Source: Albugo candida
Lineage: Eukaryota; Oomycota; Peronosporomycetes; Albuginales
Length of the DNA: 64,000 nt
Reading direction: 5' to 3'
NCBI GenBank assembly: GCA_040437565.1
Contig: JBDOQK010000011.1
Coordinates: 62,001 to 126,000 of the forward strand
Positions 56,078 to 64,000 of the stretch are shown here, piece by piece (the stretch's first letter is position 1; every line of letters begins with the position of its first letter). The notes beneath the pieces are model-generated. The model searched no databases. It was given only the letters and a program-made list of their open reading frames with translations, and was not told the DNA's origin. Made by a program: the position numbers and the translations under genes.

Positions 56078-57378
56078 CTACGAACGGGTACCATTTTCCT
56101 GGTTCGAAGGTGTCCGCTGACGTTCATAATCGGCATCATCTGTCGGCAGTTCATAGCGGCAGATGGGACACGAATTGTGCTGTAAGTACAAGAATCAAAT
56201 TTGATACAAGTAATATGTGATAACTGCGACCACGTACTTGCTTGAGCCATGGGAGGATACAATCAGGATGAAAAGTGTGTGTGCAAGGCATCCGTCGAGC
56301 TTCCTCTGCAAGATTAAATTCATCTTTGCAGACGGCACACTCAGGATTGATGTTAATATCCTCCTAAACAGCACAGATGAGTAAACAACAAATAAAGTGA
56401 ACGCGCCGACATAAAACCTGTGTTATCGCTAACATTGGAAGCTTTTCTATCGCTTCTTTGGCTGCTGGTGGGGTTCCATGCTGCATTGGGATTGTGACTA
56501 CCCATGATGAATCAATAGTGAGACTACGTACTCTATTGGAGTCGTTTTGCATAAGCTGATTGATTACAGTTGATAAATTGCCGACAACATAATCCCCAGG
56601 GTTCCCGTGTATACCTCGTAATGGTAGATTAAGTAACTGGCTCAGCGGATTCCACAATGCGGTGACATCTTCCATATTTCCATCGCTGACAAATACCTCT
56701 ATGGGATTTCCATTTGCATTGAGAATCCTACCGGATCGATTACCTCCACTCAGTAAACGTTGAGCGAGCATTCTAATCATTCTATCAGTACAGTACACGT
56801 AAACCATATGTATATCATACTCTGCGGTGATCACATTTCGTCCTCTATCATTTTCCGATTCCATTTGCGATGGTGCGTTTTGTGATTCACTGCACAGAAG
56901 ACTGAGTACAGCTTCGCCTCCATGTGATTCCATTCCTACCCTGTTGTTTGTGAAGAAGCAGTCTGACGATCAACAGAATTTGTATTGGGAAAGGACAGAT
57001 CTGATATACTCATATTTTCCTGCAAGTGATGGTTTAGTGATTCAAAGAAATAAGAATTGGAAGGGAAGTACCAAATTGGAGTCTGCTGGTTGATTGCTAC
57101 CATCTCTTCTATCGATAAGTCCTTGTGGTAGATCCTCCTATAAATTAGGATGAATCAGGTTATAGTATGATCCACCGAGAAAACGGGATAATAACCGCAT
57201 CAATTTCTTCCACAAAATTACTTCCACAACTCCGACAGCAAACCTCTGAAGTTTCATTCGATAGGATTGTGGCTACACAGTCATAACATTCATGACACCA
57301 GAACGAAATGGGCAAGTTGGCAAGCGATACAGAAGCTATTTGATCGGTTGGGTTTGGCTGTAGAAGAATTTCGTGCAT
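56078..57378 (-). CDS. RNF126/RNF115-like E3 ubiquitin ligase, six exons
   Basis: Exons (minus) are 57378-57196, 57137-57072, 57019-56940, 56889-56418, 56363-56238 and 56179-56078. The introns are 58, 52, 50, 54 and 58 bp, all GT..AG. The sum is 1,029 nt, or 342 residues, in frame. The first exon has the N-terminal zinc ribbon of RNF126/BCA2 (FWCHECYDC ... VCCRSCGSNFVEEID), which binds ubiquitin or BAG6 in animals. Exon 4 contains the conserved NPGDYVVGNL...INQLMQND and GTPPAAKEAIEKLPML segments that precede the RING. Exons 5-6 encode the RING-H2: CAVCKDEF, CTHTFHPDC, ILPWLKQHNSCPIC, with all eight ligands. The family ubiquitinates mislocalised hydrophobic proteins in the cytosol. A frame change seen near 56930 is resolved by the 50-bp intron. 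Confidence 0.9.
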
Positions 57379-57489
57379 CGTGTTCTCAGTGCGCTTACTT
57401 GATTAGTTGTTCTATTGTAGCACAGAAATGGTGCGTTCTGATTGGTTTTAGGGTATGCTAAAGCGGTTACATTGCTAGCTTATGTTACT

Positions 57490-57749
57490 GGATTGGCTGA
57501 TATTTGTACAGAGACAAAAAAACAGTGCTTTTAGCTTTTGCACAACCAGGGGCTCTATCAAATCTAGCNNNNNNNNNNNNNNNNNNNNNNNNNNNNNNNN
57601 NNNNNNNNNNNNNNNNNNNNNNNNNNNNNNNNNNNNNNNNNNNNNNNNNNNNNNNNNNNNNNNNNNNNGGATTGGCTGATATTTGTACAGAGACAAAAAA
57701 ACAGTGCTTTTAGCTTTTGCACAACCTGGGGCTCTCTATCAAATCTAGC
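57490..57749. repeat. About 80-bp direct duplication around an N gap, not quite identical
   Basis: Bases 57490-57568 recur at 57669-57749 with one substitution (CCAGGGG against CCTGGGG) and a two-base CT difference. The mismatches suggest reads from two haplotypes or low-quality contig ends. Confidence 0.8.
57569..57668. other. Assembly gap 10 (100 N)
   Basis: One hundred N with near-identical duplicated flanks of about 80 bp. Confidence 0.99.
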
Positions 57750-58300
57750 TAATGTAAATACGGTGGTAACACCAAATGCGGGAGAGAGTTTGATTATGAG
57801 TCAGTTGAGTGCATAATCGTATCTCCTAAATAAATGATAACGCCAGCGCTATAAATCAAGATTGAAGCCAAGTTGACTCGAGAAATATTCGTAACTAGTG
57901 ATGGTGGCTTCTTTTTTTTACACAACAGACATAAACTTCACGTCCTTGTACTGTTACATTTCAATAAATTGCCACGTTCATCGTACAAAATAGCAAAACA
58001 CGTCACATTCCTTCCGCACTTTATGCTCCATGGAACTCAAAACGATCCTATCATTCGACGCTTGGGGATTGGGTAGACAGAAGCGACTAAATGAATACTG
58101 CATGAGACACTTCCGATAAACCTTGGCATTACCGTAGTATTTCTATGAAAATCTTCATACTGGAGCACTTATGGAACATCATAAAAAGTATTCTATTTCA
58201 CACCAACCAATCATGCTACCTGTCGAAACGCCAATTCTTTGTTGATCATCTGCCATCATTTATAATTCAGCTGTGAGACAATCCAACATATCAAAACATC

Positions 58301-59095
58301 ATGGAAGCTCACATACGAAGCAATGGGAGAATCAATGGTGCTCACCATCCAGTTCATCCGCAATTTGTGCGTCGCGTAGGTGGAGGATATGTCAACACGC
58401 AATTGTGCCCCAACAAAAGCAAAGCGAAAACACTTTGTCGAAGTGGTAGCGTGTGTTTACAGAACGACCGATTCTGTCGACGTGAATTGATGCTTATGAA
58501 GACGGAACACAAAAAGCTACACAAAGAGAAGGAACTTCTCATGCAGCGAGTTGCAGAATTAGAACAGCAGCGTGAAGAATGGAAGTTCAAGTTCGCAAGC
58601 TTGGAAGCACAACACTCTCAACTACAGTCTCGAATCTCTGGGCTGGAGATGCAACGAGGTTGTAATTCCGATAATAAAGAAAAAGCGACACCATTCGTGA
58701 GAGAAAATCAAGCCACAAAGCAGCGGGAGATCAGTAACCACAGCAACAGCGTTAATACACAAACCAAGGCAATGGAAGAATATCCGATGTGTCAGAAGCA
58801 AGGAGAAGTACTGCAACAACGAAATACAGACTCGACCAAAGATCGATTGACTCTTTCCAATGACATAATTGCCCATGATGAACATTCGCTCGTTCGAAGA
58901 CAAATCGCGATAATATTTTTTTACTGCGGGGCTTCCACAAAAATCAAATCGATTTTCATCAACAGACCAAAAACGCGTGAAAATGCTCGAATTGCATATT
59001 TGGAAGCGTTAGTCGTTGCTTTGAAGAATGAAAACAGTGATCTGGTAAAGAAAGTAGTACTGGAAAAAAAGATGTCATCAGATATAGGAGACTGA
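58301..59095 (+). CDS. Coiled-coil protein of unknown function
   Basis: A single frame of 264 residues from an ATG. Residues 62-120 form a strong heptad coiled coil (ELMLMKTEHKKLHKEKELLM, QRVAELEQQREEWKFKF, ...QLQSRISGLEMQ). A second short coil sits at the C terminus (IAYLEALVVALKNENSDLVK). The middle is N/S/T/Q-rich and poorly structured. No domain is recognised. Residues about 205-225 (AIIFFYCGAS) look unlike the rest and could be a retained intron, but I found no GT donor that removes them cleanly. It lies beside an axonemal-type gene on the opposite strand; tail-to-tail spacing is 38 bp. Confidence 0.65.
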   Translation: MEAHIRSNGRINGAHHPVHPQFVRRVGGGYVNTQLCPNKSKAKTLCRSGSVCLQNDRFCRRELMLMKTEHKKLHKEKELLMQRVAELEQQREEWKFKFASLEAQHSQLQSRISGLEMQRGCNSDNKEKATPFVRENQATKQREISNHSNSVNTQTKAMEEYPMCQKQGEVLQQRNTDSTKDRLTLSNDIIAHDEHSLVRRQIAIIFFYCGASTKIKSIFINRPKTRENARIAYLEALVVALKNENSDLVKKVVLEKKMSSDIGD

Positions 59096-59133
59096 TACTA
59101 CTAGAGGCTTAAAAACAAATTATATTCTATTAT

Positions 59134-60360
59134 TCAGATGCGCCATTCAATCACAGAGAGAGCAAGCTTTGCTGGTTGTGATAGCAAAGGATCTTGTAGG
59201 CGTATCAACGACGTCAACAACTCTTTTGTGGAAAACGTGTTTAACTGCTTTCGAGCTTCAGGGTGAGCAGCGACAATTGCGATGAGCTTGAGAGTATTTA
59301 GTTTGATCGAGTCCTCGGAACATTCCAGTAGTTGCGGGACTACTAGCAGCGAGTTATTCGCAATTATGATTCCCTTTGCTTCATCGTTGATAGCTAAGTT
59401 CATCAAAGCCCCAACACACGCTCCCTGGACCTTCCGATTCCTATCGGTGAGCAATAGTGATAGCTCTTTCACAATTCCAAATTCCACGGCCACGCCTTTA
59501 GCCCGTTCAATATAGCCGATTGCAGCAATCACGTTACAAGCAGCGACCTGGACGTGATAATTCGCATGACGTATGTACTTGCTGCATAATTGCATTGCTT
59601 CGAGGTCCAACATCAAAGCGCTCGTTGATTCCAGACCATCGTTCACCACGTTTCGTAACAAATATAGAGCTCGAATGCGAATCTCAGATTTGTTAGATAT
59701 GGATTTAGGAGTCCGATGAATGTGATCGACAAGTATTGACACAAACCCGTGCGTCGAAATAAGCTGCGCCCCCACGCACGTTTGGCTCAAGCTGATAAGA
59801 GCGTCATACAGCAATACACACGTCGCTCGCGACATGTCATCTGACGAGAGTCCAAGCGCAGCAAATACAGGACGAATTCGATCCAACATAGTTGCGCTAG
59901 TACCCTCTGAAACTTCTGCTTTGTTTCGATGGGCCTTCAATAGTTCAAGCCGTCCATTGCTACACTGTACAATCACACTAAAAAGTTGTGCGGATAGATA
60001 CTGAAATTCTTTATCTTCTGAATACAATATTCCTTTCTCGATCAAAGCGAGCAAGCCCAGACGAAGACACATCGACGCATCTTGCGGGTTCTTCAATATC
60101 CGACTCATACATCGCAATGTTTTTTTACGCAAAATCATATCACCTTGTTCCAAATAGAGCAATAATTGGGGCCATTTACGATGACCAAATGCTTCATTGA
60201 CACTATTCGTATGTGTATAGTAAACAAAAGGTTTGGTCTCATGAATGATTAGATGCTGACCGGTAGTTATATTGTGCAAAGACGATCCTGACGACCTTAA
60301 GTGAAGGACGTTTGTTGAGATTGGAACATCTATTCCAATAGGTGCGTTCTTTATCGACAT
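59134..60360 (-). CDS. Armadillo-repeat protein, RSPH14-like (radial spoke component)
   Basis: A single exon of 408 residues from an ATG. Armadillo/HEAT helices run almost end to end. The N terminus resembles RSPH14: SVNEAFGHRKWPQLLLYLEQ and MILRKKTLRCMSRILKNPQD, where the family has 'A.G.RALP.L...L...D...R..AL..L...L..P' text. LLALIEKGILYSEDKEFQY and VQVAACNVIAAIGYIERAKG follow. It ends in AKLALSVIEWRI. RSPH14 homologues sit in the radial spokes of motile cilia. If this is right, the organism makes flagellated zoospores. Other armadillo proteins are possible because the fold is widespread. Confidence 0.65.
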   Translation of the reverse strand: MSIKNAPIGIDVPISTNVLHLRSSGSSLHNITTGQHLIIHETKPFVYYTHTNSVNEAFGHRKWPQLLLYLEQGDMILRKKTLRCMSRILKNPQDASMCLRLGLLALIEKGILYSEDKEFQYLSAQLFSVIVQCSNGRLELLKAHRNKAEVSEGTSATMLDRIRPVFAALGLSSDDMSRATCVLLYDALISLSQTCVGAQLISTHGFVSILVDHIHRTPKSISNKSEIRIRALYLLRNVVNDGLESTSALMLDLEAMQLCSKYIRHANYHVQVAACNVIAAIGYIERAKGVAVEFGIVKELSLLLTDRNRKVQGACVGALMNLAINDEAKGIIIANNSLLVVPQLLECSEDSIKLNTLKLIAIVAAHPEARKQLNTFSTKELLTSLIRLQDPLLSQPAKLALSVIEWRI

Positions 60361-60890
60361 TTGGTATTAAGCGGCTATGTGGAGCAGAAAACTGGATTGA
60401 TCCGAGAAAAGCTTTGAAACCCAAATCTGGAAATAGCAACAAGCATTTGTGGCTTTATGTTTATAATCTTGTTGAATAGAGTCGCTACTTTGAAATTTTA
60501 AATAGAAATAAATCGCAGACACTAATGAAAGCTATTTTTTTCGATCGTGAAATATTACGTTAACAGAAAATAGTATTGAATTAAACTCTCGCCCATCCCA
60601 ACTTACAGCTCTCTACAATCTCGGTCAGAACAACGCACTTATTCATCCTTACTGTGAACCGTTATAAAATAGCAGCCTTTGTTGTATTACTTCTCTTTTC
60701 GAAGAGATACGTGAACGTCTTTCTGTTATATTCAGCTCGAAATAGTGCGACCATACAAATCTGAGGAATATCCGTTCGGACTGAAGGGGTAGGCTCCTAT
60801 TGAGTCAGTGTCCCATGCAAACCAGCCAATCGAAACGATCCTTACGGATGTTCAATCGGAATCGACGGAATCGCTTCAAATCTTTTGATT
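60361..60890. other. Divergent promoter spacer
   Basis: About 530 bp between the armadillo gene and the Cys-rich membrane protein gene. Inverted and direct CCAAT-type boxes occur near 60822-60828 (CCAATCG). No gene or repeat is recognised. Confidence 0.45.
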
Positions 60891-61751
60891 ATGATACTGC
60901 CCCGGCTACCGGGCTACATATTACTACTCGTAGTATCTCTGTATCCAAGTTGTGGTTATGATCCCTGTACCATCCAAAACAATTGGGTCAGTGAAGGCAA
61001 ATTTCAAAATATATGTCAGCAATGTGTGCAAAGAAACGTACGGAATACCATTTTTATTGCAGCAACTCTTATGATTGATATCGTATAATGACTGTAGGGA
61101 TGCGTCTTTGATCTGACACTTTTGACATGCAGAATCCATGAGCCATCAAAGAGGCATTCTAACACACCAGCAGGGATACAACATGGACTCAATGTGAGCT
61201 ATTGTAGTCTGGGTCAACCCTCGTGCAACTTGTGTAAAAGCACAGTGGTGAATCCGATATGTCGTGGCATGGATGGATGTGTTTGCCAAGAGATATGTAC
61301 TCTATTGGATTCTAATACATCGTTATGTTGTTCTCCGTCAAAGACACGACAATTCATCTGGTGCATTGTTGGAGGAGGTTGTCTTATGATTGCACTCATA
61401 TTTTGGCTCCAAATGCGTTGGAATCTGCTGAATCGTCGATTGGGTCCAACCAATGAGCCACACTCGAGATCGCATAGTACCGTTTCGGATAACAATGAAG
61501 GATTACTTGAACTGACCGGATGGAGGCAGCAGAATTTTGAGAGCTTAAGGCATGGAGGGCGAGATGAAATGAGAAATATCAAGCTGAATGCGATTGATAT
61601 TCGAGCAGAAGAAGTTTTAAATGATCATCCGGGAGATATACAATCAGCTTCATGCTACAGCGCAGTAAAACGAGACTCTGGTATCTTTATTACTTCAGGA
61701 CATGAGAAATCGAAAAATGATAGTAGAATGACGAGATGTGATAGTACCTGA
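60891..61751 (+). CDS. Secreted-side Cys-rich single-pass membrane protein
   Basis: Exon 1 is 60891-61037 and exon 2 61098-61751; the 60-bp intron is in phase 0. The protein has 266 residues. The N terminus MILPRLPGYILLLVVSLYPS is a clear signal peptide. The ectodomain (about 25-132) holds around 15 Cys in CxxC-like spacing (ICQQC, CNLCK, CVCQEIC, SLCC) and N-glycosylation sites (NVS, NTS). A single transmembrane helix follows at about 134-155 (FIWCIVGGGCLMIALIFWLQ). The cytoplasmic tail of about 110 residues is S/T/R-rich. This is the layout of a type I receptor or surface protein. No known domain is recognised, although the Cys pattern could be EGF- or disintegrin-like by convergence. Splicing is supported by continuity of the Cys-rich text across the join. 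Confidence 0.75.
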
Positions 61752-61787
61752 TTATCAAATAAGTCGTTTTAGCGTAGATCGGACAGT

Positions 61788-64000
61788 ATGAAAACATACA
61801 CTTTGCACTTGGATTCTCGGGCTGTGTTGGGGACTATAATTAGCAGCAAAATGGAGCCCCGCTCTTCAAATGCGCGGATCCCACAATTGCATCTCGCTAA
61901 TGCCGTTGGTCGAAGTGTACCCTCTTCGATCATCGCGGAGCCTCAAAACGTTACGGTGACATACTTGGAATCCTTGCAACTTTCTAAAAAAGATTCGGCA
62001 CGGAAAAAATTGCGTTCTTTTGATGAAGCGACCGATTCGATTCGACTAGACTTCCTTCCACTGCATGCTTGCCTCGATACTGCTGATGAAAAGGGTGAGT
62101 TGACACGCTCACTTATGCAGCAATGGTCTGTTGATGCAGTTGAAAACGACTTTGCATCGACTCCTCTGTATTGCCAAGTGAAGCTCCAAGAAGCTAGACA
62201 AATGACCGAGCGACTCGCTCATCCAAATCGCTTTTTGATCACAATTTGCTTTCAATTATGGGACAAATGGATGCATATGGCTGCAGAAGAAAGGCCGAGC
62301 ATGTCACTCACTTTCTTGCACCAATTGCGGTCAGAGCTCTTGGAAGCTGTGTTTATCCCATCATCCGCTGCGGAACATGTTCCATTCCATCAGCGCATTC
62401 CGTACTTTGTTGAATATCGCCGAATATGTCGTCATTCTCATCTTCTACTCCGAGATATCGAGCGCCGTGAACAACAGATCCTGACAAAGCAAAAGCTCCC
62501 ATTTCTTGTCCAGCGAGTTTTTGCTTCCAAAGAGAGCCGGCAAATACAAACAGAATTACGTTTTGTGTTTCGAAGCTGGATGCAAACGATCAAAAAGGAG
62601 AAAGAATGCAATTTTGTGAGCCTTTGAATGCATTGATCCTTTCTCCATACCTGTGACTTACTGCTGTTCCAGTTAAAAGATCGACTGATTCGTGCTTCTC
62701 AAGGGAGAAGCCCTCGTGAGATTTTCCTTGCATGGCGAGTCGAGACTATGCATCAAACGCATCAGGTGGGATTTATTTGGGTGGCTAGATAGTCGTCTAA
62801 CAAATCGATGGCTAGCAATTCATTGCAGACCAACAGGCTTCGGGTATGAGGCATCATGCGATGCGAAGTCGGAAAGAAGCACAAATCTCAGAGCAACAAG
62901 CCACAATAGCTTCTATGACAAAATTTATTGAAAGCTTGAACGAGACCAATGATCAGCTCAAACGGCAGATACAGCAGAGCGAATCGATGTCCCATTTGCC
63001 TCGGGTCGAATACAATCTTGATTATCTGCAACCTTTTCGAAAACAAACTGTGGAGGTTGGGAATACTGATCAGCAAGAGATATTTGTTTGCACCCCACAA
63101 AAGGATCTGGTCGAGGAAGCAGACGATAACAACCTGCTTCGTATCAATCGCATGCTGACGGAGATGCTGTTTGCAATGGCTAGGACCGTGGAGTCTTGTG
63201 CGATCCAAATGACCAAGGATACGATCGAATCATTAGAAGCACAATATGATGGAAGCGCATTGCAGGATCTAGCGGAAGCTGTACGCAAACTCGTTTCTTG
63301 ACTCAAGTCGAGTGTTATGGATAAGTTTTCGTTGTAGGTGCACATGCGCAGGACCGAGCAGCAATTGCACGAGTCCACACGACGTAAAAGTATCGAAATG
63401 GATAAGCAAGTCTCCATTCGAAAGCTCGCCCATTTGCCTGTTGATGAGATCCTTTTGGACTGGTTTCAACTGCATCTTACTGCTTCTTCATTCACTGAGA
63501 AAGTGAGTGATAGCGTAATTCAAAATTTTACTTCGGATCTGTGCGATGGACGTCGATACTCACTGCTACTGCATCAGCTCTTTCCGACTTGGTTTGACGT
63601 AAAGGTACGCTTGAACTTTCTTCTTTCGTAACTATTCTCAAGTTAGGAGCTCGTAGATGGTGCAGGAATTCGATAGTGACGAACGATTAAAGCACATTAC
63701 TCAATTCCAGTCTAGAATCCAGCCTCCGTTGCCTCAGATCGTGACATGTGACAGTATTCAAGGTGCAAAATTGACGGAAAATGTTGCATTTGTAGGAATT
63801 TTATTCGGTGTTTCCATGTTAGTGCCATGTTTTTGCTTGTTTGAGCTGTTGGTAACTGAGATATGAACCAGGGCTTCATCGCGATTGCTCAATCTGGACA
63901 AGCAACGCTCGCTTTTCTTGGATATCGTAGGCTCCTGGCAGCGGGTAAGAAGACTCATGCTGGATATGAAGAAAGCGAACTTGGGATCGGATTCGTTGAC
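61788..64000 (+). CDS. Calponin-homology/coiled-coil protein, 3' part beyond the window
   Basis: Exons are 61788-62615, 62673-62765, 62837-63276, 63338-63604, about 63672-63808, and a last one from about 63886 that leaves the window. Introns are 57, 71, 61 and 67 bp; the last one is uncertain. The N-terminal 276 residues are helical and unrecognised. Coiled coil follows (ISEQQATIASMTKFIESLNE...). A calponin-homology domain then begins: VDEILLDWFQLHL and LCDGRRYSLLLHQLFP, with DERLKHITQF and LTENVAFVGILF after the splice. These match the 'LL.W.N..L', 'L.DG..L..LL..L.P' and 'NLAFVA.LF' landmarks of fimbrin-type CH domains. It probably binds actin or microtubules. The two possible frames after 63886 mean the final join is unresolved. 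Confidence 0.65.

Larger units (their letters stand above)
57379..58300. other. Divergent spacer with assembly gap 10
   Basis: About 900 bp between the RNF126-like gene and the coiled-coil gene. It carries GATTGG (inverted CCAAT) boxes near 57440 and 57490, a gap with duplicated flanks, and no supported gene. A 67-codon frame at 57873-58076 has no recognisable feature. Confidence 0.5.

Noticed and set aside
56880-56950. Frame break in the RNF126-like gene near 56930
   Set aside because: A 50-bp GT..AG intron (56890-56939) restores the frame, and the whole six-exon model sums to a multiple of three.
57873-58076. 67-codon plus-strand ORF as a gene
   Set aside because: No recognisable feature and it lies in a promoter spacer; probably chance.
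1-64000. CRISPR arrays, operons, bacterial terminators or phage modules
   Set aside because: No spaced short palindromic repeats were seen; introns, eEF3, SPT16 and strumpellin make this eukaryotic nuclear DNA.

Overview
The window looks like nuclear DNA of an oomycete, most likely an Albugo-like white rust or a close relative. The reasons are a large intronless eEF3 gene, introns of only about 46-71 bp in host genes, an AT-leaning compact genome, and a retained axonemal-type armadillo gene, which points to a lineage that still makes flagellated zoospores. The genus is inference from style, not from a search. There are ten 100-N scaffold gaps. Eight are flanked by a direct copy of the same sequence on both sides (27-771 bp), so these duplications are almost certainly unmerged contig overlaps.

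Positions 1 to about 25,500 are a graveyard of transposable elements with no convincing host gene. A LINE (ORF1-like part, endonuclease, reverse transcriptase) appears split by a Ty3/gypsy fossil, which is itself split by a hAT-type DNA transposon. Then follow a Tc1/mariner remnant, a Mutator-like element with tandemly repeated ends (MULE-1), a MuDR-type transposase on the other strand, a tRNA-derived SINE, a second Mutator-like element with CACGTG-bearing ends (MULE-2), and a complete-length but broken Ty1/copia fossil with two LTRs.

Positions 26,764 to 64,000 are a gene-dense host block of fifteen genes, one running off the window and one a weak small candidate. In order: SPT16 (FACT histone chaperone), a TMEM184/LAZ1-type membrane protein, a five-PDZ protein (-), a small candidate gene, an unrecognised 452-residue protein, a Cramped/TKI1-like SANT protein, a membrane RING-H2 protein with a SAP-like motif (-), a Siw14/Oca-type phosphatase-fold protein lacking the catalytic Arg, eEF3 (-), strumpellin (WASH complex), a HAD-fold protein with degenerate motifs, a SAPS-type phosphatase-regulator-like protein, an RNF126-like E3 ligase (-), a coiled-coil protein, an RSPH14-like armadillo protein (-), a Cys-rich single-pass membrane protein, and a calponin-homology/coiled-coil gene cut by the window end. 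These are mostly housekeeping genes and form no operon-like pathway. Shared themes are chromatin (SPT16, Cramped-like), ubiquitin (two RING proteins), actin or endosome (strumpellin, CH protein) and flagellum (RSPH14-like).

The most striking single observation is in SPT16. The only frame break in an otherwise well-conserved gene falls exactly on a perfect 20-bp palindrome at 27821-27840. I did not see evidence for a wholly new multi-gene system in the window.
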